Assembly: GCA_900316385.1 (NCBI GenBank)
Contig: ONCP01000005.1
Span: 42,125-106,124, forward strand
Length of the DNA stretch: 64,000 nt
Origin: an uncultured Eubacteriales bacterium
Lineage (GTDB): Bacteria > Bacillota > Clostridia > Oscillospirales > Acutalibacteraceae
Reading direction: 5' to 3'
Positions 1 to 8,251 of the stretch are shown in pieces. The notes beneath the pieces were generated by a model. That model did no database searches, was not told the DNA's origin, and saw only the letters and a list, made by a program, of their open reading frames with translations. Positions within the stretch are counted from its first letter, which is position 1; the number at the start of each line of letters is the position of its first letter. Position numbers and translations under genes: made by a program.

Positions 1-2
1 AG

Positions 3-2924
3 GATCAGATCAATTACGAGATGAAAACCGATTTTCAGGACGCGGTCTCCGCGAATCAAAAGTGCTTCTGGTACACCTACGGCGACACGCTCTACTATTT
101 CCAGAAGCTGAACTCCAACAACCAGTTCATAACCCCCACCACGATTTACGTCTCCAACAACAAGAGCAGCTACCACAAGATAACCGCGACCAACACCGAG
201 GGTGTTTACGCTTACAACAAGGGCGGCTTGAAGGCCGTCTCCGCCGCCGAAGAAGGCGACAATGTCCTTATTCAGGCGATGTCTCCGTCCGATGACACCT
301 TGTTCGACAAATGGGTCGTCACCTCGGGCACTGCTCAGATCAGAGACCCCGAAAAGATAAAAACCCACCTTATTATGGGAAGCACGGACGTTTCTATCAA
401 CGCGACCTACAAAAACAACCTGAACAGGATCCGTACCGTTACGATCAACAATATCACCGCTCCCGTCGCGGGCGCGACGATGAGCTATGATTACAGCCTG
501 CTTTTGGGCGTTGATTACAGAGTTGCCAAATACAGCTACGGCACCGAGATCGTTGAATGGTGGCAGAACAACTCTTTGGCGGAAGGCAAGTTTGAGGCGG
601 GCAAGGAATACGAGATCAGAATAATGCTCGAGCCCAAGGATCCCGAGAATATGCCCTTTGCCCAGAACGTGAACGCTTCCGTAAACGGCAACGATGCTCA
701 CTCGGAGCTCAAGGGCGACAGCCTGCTTGTCACCTACACCTTCCCCGCTACCTCGGGCGGACAGACCCAGCCTACGACCTCGGCTCCTCAGCCGCAGTCG
801 GATTTTAAATACACGACCTCGGGCACAAAAGCCACGATCACCTCGTACAGCGGCAGCGCTCAGGTGCTTGCGATACCGTCCGTTATCGACGGCTACACCG
901 TGACCGCTATCGGCGACGACGCATTCTTTGACAACGACGATCTCAGAAGCGTCAGCGTTCCCGATACCGTGACCTACATCGGCAACAACGCCTTCTCGGA
1001 ATGCTCCTCGCTCACTCACATCACGCTTCCCGACAGCGTCACCGCGTTCGGCTACTCCGTGTTTGAGTGCTGCGATACGCTCGAGGAGATAAAGCTCCCC
1101 AAGCATATCACGGCTATTCCCGAGAATATGTTTGACGACTGTCCGCTTCTCACGGACGTAAGCATTCCGAGCGGCGTCACAAGCATAGGCGAGTTCGCGT
1201 TCTATGAGTGCGAATCGCTCAAGAATATTGATATCCCCGCTGCTGTTACCTCCTTCGGCAACAAGGCGCTCGGCTACACAAACAACGGCTCGGGCACCGT
1301 CAAGGTCAACGGCTTCACTATCAACGGCTACGCGGGCAGCGCGGCTCAGACCTACGCCACGGAAAACGGCTTTAATTTCAAGGAGCTCGCGGTCACTCCC
1401 GAGTCCGAGTACGAATATGAGATCCTCGGCGACAGCGCCGTGATCAAGAAATACATAGGCAGCGGCGGCAAGGTCGAGATACCCTACGAGCTCGACGGCA
1501 AGGAGGTAACCGCGATCGCCTCGGGCGCGTTCGCCAACGACGTGAGCGTTACCTCGGTTTCGATCCACGACTTTGTAGAGACGATCGGCGACGGCGCGTT
1601 CTTCGGGTGCGAAAACCTTACGCACGTAACGATGGGCTCAAATGTTGAGCTTCTGGGCGAGGACGCATTCTTCGGCACCGCGCTGTACAACGACGACAAC
1701 AACTGGACGGACGGCTGTCTGTATATCGACAGCGCGCTTATCAAGGTGCTTCCGAGCGCCGCGACCACTCTTGACATTGATTTCGGCACACGCACTATCG
1801 CTGCCGCGGCGGCTATGGACTGCTCCAACCTCACCAAACTCAATCTCCCCGACACGGTCGTTTACATCGGCGGCAGAGCCTTCCTCAACTGCGAGAATAT
1901 AAAGAGCGTTGAATTGTCCAACGCGGTACAGTCGATCGGCGACCACGCGCTCGGCTTCATCTATGATTCCGTGGGCGACGCCTATCTCAAGGTAGATGGC
2001 TTCAGAATCTACGCCGAAAAGGGCGGTATCGCCGACCAGTACGCCGAGCAATACGGCTTTAACTATCAGGACAAGGAAATGATCAAAAAGATCATCCTCA
2101 CCTACGAGGAGCCGATCGTCGGCAATATTCCCTGTACGGAGGCTAAGCTCACGACCGAGCCCAAGGGAGGACTGGAGATTTCCAAGGTTCCGATTCAATA
2201 CTGGCTCGAGAACACCTCGACCCACATCGACGACGCCGCGATCTTCAACCCGAATCTTCCCTTTAACGCGAAAAGATACTTTATGCCGATTATCCTCGAG
2301 TTCTTCAACGGCGGTTACAAGGATTATATCAAGGACGGCTACGGCGTTGACGCCAACACTCAGTTGATCGTTAACGGCAGAAGGATCTATAACGACTATG
2401 ATATGTTTACCCTTACGGGCGTGTACGCGAAAAGCTTTAAGATCACGGGCATTAAGGACAAAGCCTACACGGGCAAGGCGATAACGCAGAGCCCGACAGT
2501 CACCGTAGACGGCGTTAAGCTGAAGCTCGGCACTCACTACAAGCTTAAGTACAGCAACAACAAGAACGTCGGCACCGCGTCCGTGACGATCGAGGGTATC
2601 GGCTTCTACAACGGTACCGTACGCAAGACCTTTAAGATCACTAAGGCGAAAAACCCGATGACTGTCACCGCCAAAAAGACAGTCACCGCAAATTCCAAGA
2701 AACAGACGACGATCAAGGCGGCAGTCACAGTCAAAAAAGCTCAGGGCAAGGTAACGTACAAGACGAATAATAAAAAGGTCACCGTCTCGGGCGGCAAGAT
2801 GATCGTTCAGAAGGGGCTCAAGAAGAGCAAGACCTACACCGTTAAGATCACCGTCACAGCCAAGGGCAACAAGAACTACAATAAGCTCTCAAAGACCGTG
2901 AGCGTAAAGGTTAAAGTTAAGTAA
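3..2924 (+). CDS. Secreted BspA-type leucine-rich-repeat surface protein (5' end outside window)
   Basis: The reading frame is open to the left edge, so the signal peptide and true start lie outside; the first visible Met is at 21. Counting from that Met, residues about 265-450 and 465-690 are two blocks of BspA/LRR_5 repeats (pattern IGxxAFxxCxxL...IPxxVTxIG) with Ser/Thr/Pro-rich sequence before them. Residues ~130-250 and ~690-800 look like two copies of one domain of unknown function: both have a conserved Trp, a 'F-x-G/A-x-x-Y' segment and end in 'VNG'. Residues ~805-967 are a Lys/Thr/Val-rich beta module that closes the protein and recurs in the next two large secreted proteins. BspA-type LRR proteins are generally surface proteins for adhesion or interaction; no enzymatic motif is visible. 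The role is inferred from architecture only. Confidence 0.8.
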   Translation, partial: DQINYEMKTDFQDAVSANQKCFWYTYGDTLYYFQKLNSNNQFITPTTIYVSNNKSSYHKITATNTEGVYAYNKGGLKAVSAAEEGDNVLIQAMSPSDDTLFDKWVVTSGTAQIRDPEKIKTHLIMGSTDVSINATYKNNLNRIRTVTINNITAPVAGATMSYDYSLLLGVDYRVAKYSYGTEIVEWWQNNSLAEGKFEAGKEYEIRIMLEPKDPENMPFAQNVNASVNGNDAHSELKGDSLLVTYTFPATSGGQTQPTTSAPQPQSDFKYTTSGTKATITSYSGSAQVLAIPSVIDGYTVTAIGDDAFFDNDDLRSVSVPDTVTYIGNNAFSECSSLTHITLPDSVTAFGYSVFECCDTLEEIKLPKHITAIPENMFDDCPLLTDVSIPSGVTSIGEFAFYECESLKNIDIPAAVTSFGNKALGYTNNGSGTVKVNGFTINGYAGSAAQTYATENGFNFKELAVTPESEYEYEILGDSAVIKKYIGSGGKVEIPYELDGKEVTAIASGAFANDVSVTSVSIHDFVETIGDGAFFGCENLTHVTMGSNVELLGEDAFFGTALYNDDNNWTDGCLYIDSALIKVLPSAATTLDIDFGTRTIAAAAAMDCSNLTKLNLPDTVVYIGGRAFLNCENIKSVELSNAVQSIGDHALGFIYDSVGDAYLKVDGFRIYAEKGGIADQYAEQYGFNYQDKEMIKKIILTYEEPIVGNIPCTEAKLTTEPKGGLEISKVPIQYWLENTSTHIDDAAIFNPNLPFNAKRYFMPIILEFFNGGYKDYIKDGYGVDANTQLIVNGRRIYNDYDMFTLTGVYAKSFKITGIKDKAYTGKAITQSPTVTVDGVKLKLGTHYKLKYSNNKNVGTASVTIEGIGFYNGTVRKTFKITKAKNPMTVTAKKTVTANSKKQTTIKAAVTVKKAQGKVTYKTNNKKVTVSGGKMIVQKGLKKSKTYTVKITVTAKGNKNYNKLSKTVSVKVKVK

Positions 2925-2931
2925 GAAATGA

Positions 2932-3060
2932 GAAATGAGAAAGGAGAAAGGAGAAATATTGGTCTGGCATTAACAGAATTACGTCAATTTTCAATAGCTC
3001 GGGAACCGACTTTGTTGAAAAATCCGACTTATGGACTCGACCATCATTTTTAATGTTTCA
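2932..3060 (+). repeat. Dispersed intergenic repeat, copy A
   Basis: This stretch directly follows the stop of the LRR protein. It starts with GAGAAAT/GAGAAAGG short repeats, then carries a ~110-bp core (TTAACAGAATTAC, TCAATAGCTCGGGAACCGA, TCCGACTTATG). The same core occurs in reverse orientation at 6766-6887, again directly after the 3' end of a secreted-protein gene. It is non-coding. The distal part (3060-3120) consists of CAACTTTC/CCACTTTC-type short repeats that recur at 14735-14752 and 23750-23786. Confidence 0.75.
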
Positions 3061-3137
3061 TTTTTAATGTTTAATGTTAAAAACCTTTCAACTTTCAACT
3101 TTCCACTTTCAACTTTAAATTAATAACTATTCGATTC

Positions 3138-3165
3138 TGTACGGCGCGGCTCTCCGCGCCGTACA
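3138..3165 (+). promoter_or_regulatory. 12-bp perfect hairpin upstream of the serine hydrolase gene
   Basis: Arms TGTACGGCGCGG (3138-3149) and CCGCGCCGTACA (3154-3165) flank a CTCT tetraloop. No T-run follows, and the ribosome binding site of the next gene (AGGAG at ~3175) lies about 10 nt downstream. It may be a 5'-UTR structure of that gene or the end of the preceding transcript. Confidence 0.5.
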
Positions 3166-3184
3166 AGCAATTATAGGAGAAAAT

Positions 3185-4264
3185 ATGAAACAGGCAATCG
3201 CTTTTCTAATGATGCTGGCGGTTTTGATTTCTTTTGGTTCCTGCGCAAGCGAGTCTGAAAAAGCAGACCGCACCGAAAAAACAACTTCCGCCGCAAAGAC
3301 AGACGCCAAGCTTGCCGCCCACATAAAAAAACAGCTTGCGGACGTAGAGTTTGACGGGATCATTTATGTAACGCATAACGGCAAGGTCGTGTTTCAAAGA
3401 GCAACAGGCAAAGACGAAAACGGAGAGCCTCTGAAAATCGACACATCGATGTATATCGGGTCTTTGTCAAAGCAATTCTGCGCCGCCGCCGTGATGATCC
3501 TGCGCGATCAGGGAAAACTCAGTGTTGAAGATACGATCGACAAATACTTTCCCGAATACGACAGAGGCGGAGATATCACGATCAAACATCTGCTGACTAT
3601 GCGTTCGGGTATCCGCGATACGGTGGGCGAAGGCTTTGCGGGCACACTGCCTGAAAAAAACACGGAAAAGCAGAACACGGCTCTGATCAAAAAGTGGATT
3701 TTCGGCCAGTCGCTGTGGTTTGAGCCGGGTACTTCTTACATTTATTCCAATTCCAACTATATCCTGCTCGCGGACATCGTGGAGCAGGTCTCGGGTCAGT
3801 ATTACAACGATTTCCTTCGCGAGCACATCTTCGAGCCTCTGGAGATGAAGCACACGGGAATGATCACGGAAGTATCGGATTCTCCCGCGTGGGCGGAAAA
3901 CCTGATACGTGACAGCGAGGTTGAGGAAGTAAAAATTAAGGGTGTATCAAAAGGAGCGGGAGATATCGTTTCCAACGCTCCCGATATGGTCAGATGGATG
4001 GAGGGACTGTCCGACGGCAAAATCGTCAGCCCCGATACCCTGAAGGAAATGACCAAGGATTATTCACCCGATTTCGGAGAGAAATACGGTTACGGACTAA
4101 AGCCGATGTTCGCGGGATGCATAGGCCACGAGGGCGCAATTTCCGACTACTCCTCTATGGATTATTTCAACCCGAAGAGCGGATATTGCTTTTTCTGCGA
4201 CAGCAACGGAAAAGACCCCGGGAATCTGGCGACATTGTTGCTTTTTGACTTTTTGTCTGAATAA
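3185..4264 (+). CDS. Beta-lactamase-family (class C fold) serine hydrolase lipoprotein
   Basis: The 359-aa protein starts with a lipoprotein signal peptide ending FGSC (Cys20), so it is probably anchored on the outer face of the membrane. The penicillin-binding/class C beta-lactamase fold is shown by the nucleophile motif S93-L-S-K96, a YSN motif near residue 183 (IYSNSNY) and a HEG motif near the C-terminus (GHEGAISDYSS), which takes the KTG position. Such proteins are usually D-Ala peptidases, esterases or peptidase S12-type hydrolases rather than true beta-lactamases; the substrate cannot be read from sequence. The start at 3185 has AGGAG 7 nt upstream. It stands alone between two surface-protein genes and is followed by two hairpins. 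Confidence 0.85.
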   Translation: MKQAIAFLMMLAVLISFGSCASESEKADRTEKTTSAAKTDAKLAAHIKKQLADVEFDGIIYVTHNGKVVFQRATGKDENGEPLKIDTSMYIGSLSKQFCAAAVMILRDQGKLSVEDTIDKYFPEYDRGGDITIKHLLTMRSGIRDTVGEGFAGTLPEKNTEKQNTALIKKWIFGQSLWFEPGTSYIYSNSNYILLADIVEQVSGQYYNDFLREHIFEPLEMKHTGMITEVSDSPAWAENLIRDSEVEEVKIKGVSKGAGDIVSNAPDMVRWMEGLSDGKIVSPDTLKEMTKDYSPDFGEKYGYGLKPMFAGCIGHEGAISDYSSMDYFNPKSGYCFFCDSNGKDPGNLATLLLFDFLSE

Positions 4265-4286
4265 TATCCCGTAGAAATCAGAACAC

Positions 4287-4316
4287 GTCCGCGGCTCGAG
4301 GTCTCGAAGCCGCGGA
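4287..4316 (+). terminator. GC-rich hairpin after the serine hydrolase gene
   Basis: Arms GTCCGCGGCT and AGCCGCGGAC form a perfect 10-bp stem 22 nt after the stop codon. It lacks a following T-run, so it is more a 3'-end stabiliser or weak terminator than a canonical one. Confidence 0.5.
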
Positions 4317-4336
4317 CAACTTTACACACGCATAGT

Positions 4337-4369
4337 AAAAACCGCCTTTCTGAGAAAGGCGGTTTTTTT
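4337..4369. terminator. Bidirectional rho-independent terminator
   Basis: Arms ACCGCCTTTC (4341-4350) and GAAAGGCGGT (4353-4362) have A-rich sequence on the left and TTTTTTT on the right. It lies between two convergent genes (stops at 4264 and 4405) and can serve both. Confidence 0.85.
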
Positions 4370-4404
4370 ATCTTAACTTACATTAACTGATTACTAACTG
4401 CTGA

Positions 4405-6669
4405 CTACTTAACCTTGACTTTAATGCTGACAGTCTTAGCGAGCTTGTTGTAGTTACTGTTGCCCTTTGCGGTGACTGTTACCTTGACTGTGACGGTCTT
4501 GCCCTTTTTGAGACCCTTGGCGACTGTCATCGTGCCGTTCTTGACTATGACCTTCTTGTTGTTGGTAGAGTATGTCACATTACCCTGGGCCTTCTTGACC
4601 GTTACAGCCGACTTAATCGTTGTCGCCTTCTTGGAGTTGGCGTTAACGGTCTTTTTATTCGTTACGGTCATCGTATTCTTTGCCTTGTTAATCTTGAAGG
4701 TGGCTTTGATCGTGCCGTTGTAACCGCCCTTGCCTGTGATGATCATTGTCGCGGTGCCAGCGTTCTTGTTGTTCTTGTAGCTTACCGAATAATCGGTTCC
4801 GTTCTTGAGCGTCTTTGTGCCGTCCTTGACGGTTACGCTCTGGGTCTGGGTCTTGCCGTTATAGGTCTTTGCCTTGATACCCGTGACCTTGCAGGATGTG
4901 ATGCTCTTCACGTCGGACTGACCCGTACCCTTTGTAATGAGCTCTTTGCTGTCGAGATTAAAGTTGAAGAGATCGGTCTCTCGCTCAACGGTTGAATAAT
5001 TGAGCTTGGTTACATCAACCGAATCGTTCTCGAAGAGGATGTAGTAATCCTCGTCATTGATAACAGTCTTTTTGTCCTCGAAATAATCATAGACTATGCT
5101 GTCCCAGCTTACCGCGTACTTCTTGCCGTTCGAGTCGCTCTGTACATAATAGTCGCCGTAATTGACTTCATAATATTCAAAGTCAACGGGCTCCTCCTCA
5201 AAGACATACTCGTAGCCGTTCTCCCTAAACTCCTTCGGAGAGATATATTCCTTATCAAAGGTATCGTCGGGCTCGTATCTGTTGCGCTTCTCGTTGAAAA
5301 CAAGTCTGCCGTAGCTGTATTTGGTATCCTCCTGAGTATAAGGATAGATGTTCATTCCGTAAATGCCGTCGGGATCGTCAGGGTTGTTGACGAGATAGGT
5401 TATTGTATTGTAGCTGTCCTCATCGGGTCTGTAATAGTGCATTATCTTGGGATTATCCTCGCTCTCCATCTGATAGGAGTAACCCGACGCCTCAAACTGA
5501 GGAATAGTTATTGCCTCCGAGCTATCGATAACGTAAGCCTCATGCTCGTTATCATAGACGAATTTGGAAAGCTCGTAGGTATTGTTTTCGCTTGTTTTGT
5601 CCTCAAAAAGGTAAGAGCCTGTGTAGTAAAGTCCGTTTTTATCCTCGGGATTATCGAAAATGTAGGCTACATAGTTCCAGTCCTGATCAAGAGGAGCGTC
5701 GCTGTAATAGAACGGGATCTGCTTGGGAGAGGTGCTCATCTCGGTAACATAGTAATAGTCGGATTTCTTAAACTCACTCTCTGTCATCTCGAGTGTTTCA
5801 AAGCTGCGATCGGGGATATACGTCTTGAAATACTCGTTGTAAAGCTGCTTTTGAACCTCGATGAGAGGATTCCAGTAGCCGTATTCCTCCATCCAATCGT
5901 CGTAGTCGCCGTTTTCGTCGGTGACCCAGCGCTTGATCTCGGTGATGGTATAAACGCCGTCGGGGTCTGTCTTGCATTTGCCGAGCTTGCCGCGGGTCGT
6001 TTTTTCTTCTTCCCTGTAAGCGCCGTTGACTCTTTCCTGATTTACATTCACATACTTTTTGCCCGTTACGTTCTCAAGCGCCTTGGAGCCGACGGTGATG
6101 ACCTTCTTGGCATTGGTGCACGTCGACATAGCAACCTGTACGGCGCTCTCCTTGCCGTAGCAGGAAACGCTGACGCTGTCGGAAATGTTGAGCTTGGCGT
6201 CGACGCCCTCGGCAAAGAGGAAAATGCCCGAGTCTAACTTTTTGCTCTTGTTGACAGTAAGGCTGCCCGAACCCGTGATGTTGAGGTTTCCGCCGTAGCC
6301 GTCGCCGTAAACAATGATCTCGCCGAACTCGCACTCGCCCTCGACTTTGATCGTAAAGTCGTCGCCCATCATATTCGCCGAAATGCCCTTGTCTGCGAGC
6401 TTTACGTTCTTAAGCGTAAGAGTGTTGGTGGCGCGGTCAAAGCTGACGCCCGCGACAGCGCTGTTGTCCGTCTTGTTGTTGTTGAAAACGTGGGTGATAT
6501 CAATATTTTCGCCTATTTTGAAGATGTTGACAAAGGCTAAATAATAAGGTTGGTTGTCTATTCCCATATAATATTCATTACTGGGGCCTTTGTTGGCGGC
6601 GAATGCCGTGACGGTGCAGACCGACATCAGCATTAACGTTGCCATAACGATTGAAATTAATTTTTTCAT
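4405..6669 (-). CDS. Secreted protein with beta-helix-like N-terminus, acidic Tyr-rich repeats and basic C-terminal module
   Basis: The 754-aa protein has a classical signal peptide (residues 1-25, cleavage after AFA). Residues ~60-200 are short Gly-rich beta strands (e.g. GSGSLTVNKSKK), as in parallel beta-helix or carbohydrate-binding domains. Residues ~280-570 are Asp/Glu/Tyr-rich with loosely repeated ~100-aa units marked by 'EF..(S/N)GY.Y'. Residues ~590-754 are the basic module also found at the end of the LRR protein at 3-2924, about 60% alike by eye. The start is supported by AGGAGAG 6 nt upstream. Its 5' leader resembles that of the gene at 8248-9273. The function is unknown; a surface role is inferred. 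Confidence 0.8.
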   Translation of the reverse strand: MKKLISIVMATLMLMSVCTVTAFAANKGPSNEYYMGIDNQPYYLAFVNIFKIGENIDITHVFNNNKTDNSAVAGVSFDRATNTLTLKNVKLADKGISANMMGDDFTIKVEGECEFGEIIVYGDGYGGNLNITGSGSLTVNKSKKLDSGIFLFAEGVDAKLNISDSVSVSCYGKESAVQVAMSTCTNAKKVITVGSKALENVTGKKYVNVNQERVNGAYREEEKTTRGKLGKCKTDPDGVYTITEIKRWVTDENGDYDDWMEEYGYWNPLIEVQKQLYNEYFKTYIPDRSFETLEMTESEFKKSDYYYVTEMSTSPKQIPFYYSDAPLDQDWNYVAYIFDNPEDKNGLYYTGSYLFEDKTSENNTYELSKFVYDNEHEAYVIDSSEAITIPQFEASGYSYQMESEDNPKIMHYYRPDEDSYNTITYLVNNPDDPDGIYGMNIYPYTQEDTKYSYGRLVFNEKRNRYEPDDTFDKEYISPKEFRENGYEYVFEEEPVDFEYYEVNYGDYYVQSDSNGKKYAVSWDSIVYDYFEDKKTVINDEDYYILFENDSVDVTKLNYSTVERETDLFNFNLDSKELITKGTGQSDVKSITSCKVTGIKAKTYNGKTQTQSVTVKDGTKTLKNGTDYSVSYKNNKNAGTATMIITGKGGYNGTIKATFKINKAKNTMTVTNKKTVNANSKKATTIKSAVTVKKAQGNVTYSTNNKKVIVKNGTMTVAKGLKKGKTVTVKVTVTAKGNSNYNKLAKTVSIKVKVK

Positions 6670-6720
6670 AAATACTCTCCTTTTTTTTTATGTTTCCACG
6701 TCGCACTCAGTGCGGCGTGT
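6670..6720 (-). promoter_or_regulatory. Conserved leader shared with the 8248-9273 gene
   Basis: Read on the minus strand the leader contains GACGTGGAAA, an A-run and GGAGAG before ATG; the gene starting at 9273 has the same order. The upstream part (6694-6716) contains a CGCAC-TCA-GTGCG hairpin, the same element that is repeated in the 102-bp array at 9297-9690. Confidence 0.55.
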
Positions 6721-6721
6721 A

Positions 6722-6887
6722 AAATGAGAAATGAGAAATGAGAAATGAGAAATGAAAAATGAGAAATGGTTGTCGTGCTCATAAGTCGGAGCATTTCACA
6801 AATCGGTTCCCGAGCTATTGATAATAGATGTAATTCTGTTAAAGCTCGATCAATATTTCTCCTTTCTCCTTTCTTCTTTCTCATTTC
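6722..6887 (-). repeat. Dispersed intergenic repeat, copy B, with GAGAAAT short tandem repeats
   Basis: 6766-6887 is the reverse-orientation copy of the repeat at 2932-3060. It shares TTAACAGAATTAC, CAATAGCTCGGGAACCGA and CTCCGACTTATG blocks in the same order with small substitutions. 6722-6768 adds about six copies of a 7-bp GAGAAAT unit. Both copies lie immediately downstream of a secreted-protein stop codon. Confidence 0.75.
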
Positions 6888-8057
6888 TTACTTTACCTTC
6901 TTGCTCTTTGCCTTGCTCCACTTGGAGTTGAGCTTGGTGCCGTTGAAGGAGCGGAAGGTTCTGATCCTGACGTAATACTTCTTGCCGCTCTTGAGCTTTG
7001 TGATCCTCGCCTTGCTCTTTTTTGCGCCCTTTACGGTCAGGGTCTTTGCCTTTTTGAACTTACTGTTGGTGCTGTACTGGAGCACATAACCGTTACATCG
7101 CTTGGTCTTTTTGTTCCACTTGACAGTGAGGAACTTCTTGCCCGCCGTGATCGACTTGATCGAGGTGGCGGGAGCCTTTGCTCCGCGGTTAACGGTGAGC
7201 TTTGGGGTGTTATAGGAAACAGCCCAGTAATTCGCGATGGTCGGATACGCGGTGACGGAGGTCTGCATATTCCAGTAGCCTACGTCAAAATACTGATCAA
7301 AGCTTGAGCCGCTCGCGAGCCAGCTCGAGAAATCATAGTAGTTGTCCGCCTTGTAATAACCGAGGGCGAAATGATAATTATATGTGGTGGTGCCCGAGAA
7401 GAACACGCCCTTGGAGATCTTGATGTTTCCGCTGCCGAAGCGCATCAGACCGAAGGAATAACCCGCCTGGAACGCGCCGCCGTTGATTTTGAGCGTACCG
7501 CCCATACAGCTTGCGCCCACATAATCGCCGTAAAATCCGCCGCCGTTGACGATACAGGTGCCGCCGCCGACATGCAGACCCGAGGGATCGTTGGTGCCTT
7601 CGCTGAGTCCGAAGTAGTTGCCGCTGAGGATCGTCAGCTTGCCCGAGACGATCTGAACGGCTCCCGCGCCGTAGGAACGGACGCTGGGGACATTCTTCTT
7701 CACCTTGGAATCCTTCATCACAACGTCCGCGCCCGCGACCTTGAACACTGTGAGGTTCTTTGTGCGGTTCTGGACAGTGTGGCCGTTGAAGTCAATGACG
7801 AACTTGCCCTTTGTCAAAAGGCAGGTGGAGTCATCCTCCTCGCCGAGCGTCATATCGTTACCGATGATATAGGTGTGCCCGGGGCCGTAGCCCGCGTTCT
7901 TCCAGTTGATGTTTTTGAGCTGGTCGGGTGTTTTGATAACAAAGGTTTTTGCCTCGGCTGTGGAGGCTGAACCCACGAAAAGCGAAACCATAAGCACGCA
8001 GACGCTCATAAAAGCCGCGATGAATGATTTGCTGTTTTTCTTAACGCCTGTTTTCAT
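6888..8057 (-). CDS. Secreted beta-helix protein with C-terminal fibronectin type III-like domain
   Basis: The 389-aa protein has a Lys-rich N-region and a hydrophobic signal segment ending near AEA (residue ~36). Residues ~40-260 show the short Gly/Asn strand-turn pattern of right-handed beta-helix (pectate-lyase-like) folds, with no clear catalytic residues. Residues ~295-389 are a Lys-rich FN3-like domain (VKWNKK..GYVLQYS...YYVRIRTF). GAGGTGA lies 6 nt before the ATG and overlaps the stop of the upstream gene, so the two are in one operon with an 11-nt gap. It is probably a surface or extracellular matrix-type protein; its substrate is unknown. Confidence 0.8.
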   Translation of the reverse strand: MKTGVKKNSKSFIAAFMSVCVLMVSLFVGSASTAEAKTFVIKTPDQLKNINWKNAGYGPGHTYIIGNDMTLGEEDDSTCLLTKGKFVIDFNGHTVQNRTKNLTVFKVAGADVVMKDSKVKKNVPSVRSYGAGAVQIVSGKLTILSGNYFGLSEGTNDPSGLHVGGGTCIVNGGGFYGDYVGASCMGGTLKINGGAFQAGYSFGLMRFGSGNIKISKGVFFSGTTTYNYHFALGYYKADNYYDFSSWLASGSSFDQYFDVGYWNMQTSVTAYPTIANYWAVSYNTPKLTVNRGAKAPATSIKSITAGKKFLTVKWNKKTKRCNGYVLQYSTNSKFKKAKTLTVKGAKKSKARITKLKSGKKYYVRIRTFRSFNGTKLNSKWSKAKSKKVK

Positions 8058-8068
8058 TACGGTTCACC

Positions 8069-8251
8069 TCACTTTTTCTTTGTCTTTGCGGAGATCGTTG
8101 CCCAATCGCCGTAATACTTTACGCCGTCTGCCTTGACATACGCCCTAACGCGGAAGGTGTAGCGCGTATTCTTTTTGAGACCTGTTTTCTTGTATTTGAG
8201 GGTCGCCTTGTTGCAGGTATTTATGTCCTTGAATTTCTTGCCGACCTTCAT
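8069..8251 (-). pseudogene. Frameshifted C-terminal part of the PPC/FN3 secreted protein
   Basis: This is the end of an FN3-like domain (TGYQVQM...YTFRVRAYVKADG..YYGDW) in the -1 frame relative to the gene at 8248-9273. The two frames join seamlessly if one base is restored at the GGG run 8295-8297 (CCC on the coding strand), giving ...NSVTPTSKKIKNITGYQ. It is therefore not an independent 60-aa gene. It ends 11 nt before the next gene. Confidence 0.7.

Noticed and set aside
1638..2537. A 299-codon minus-strand ORF inside the LRR protein gene
   Set aside because: Antisense shadow of the LRR repeats; composition and lack of a start signal do not support a gene.
3185..4264. Antibiotic-resistance beta-lactamase
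   Set aside because: The motifs fit the broad S12/PBP-like family; a lipoprotein with a HEG in place of KTG is more likely a peptidase or esterase.
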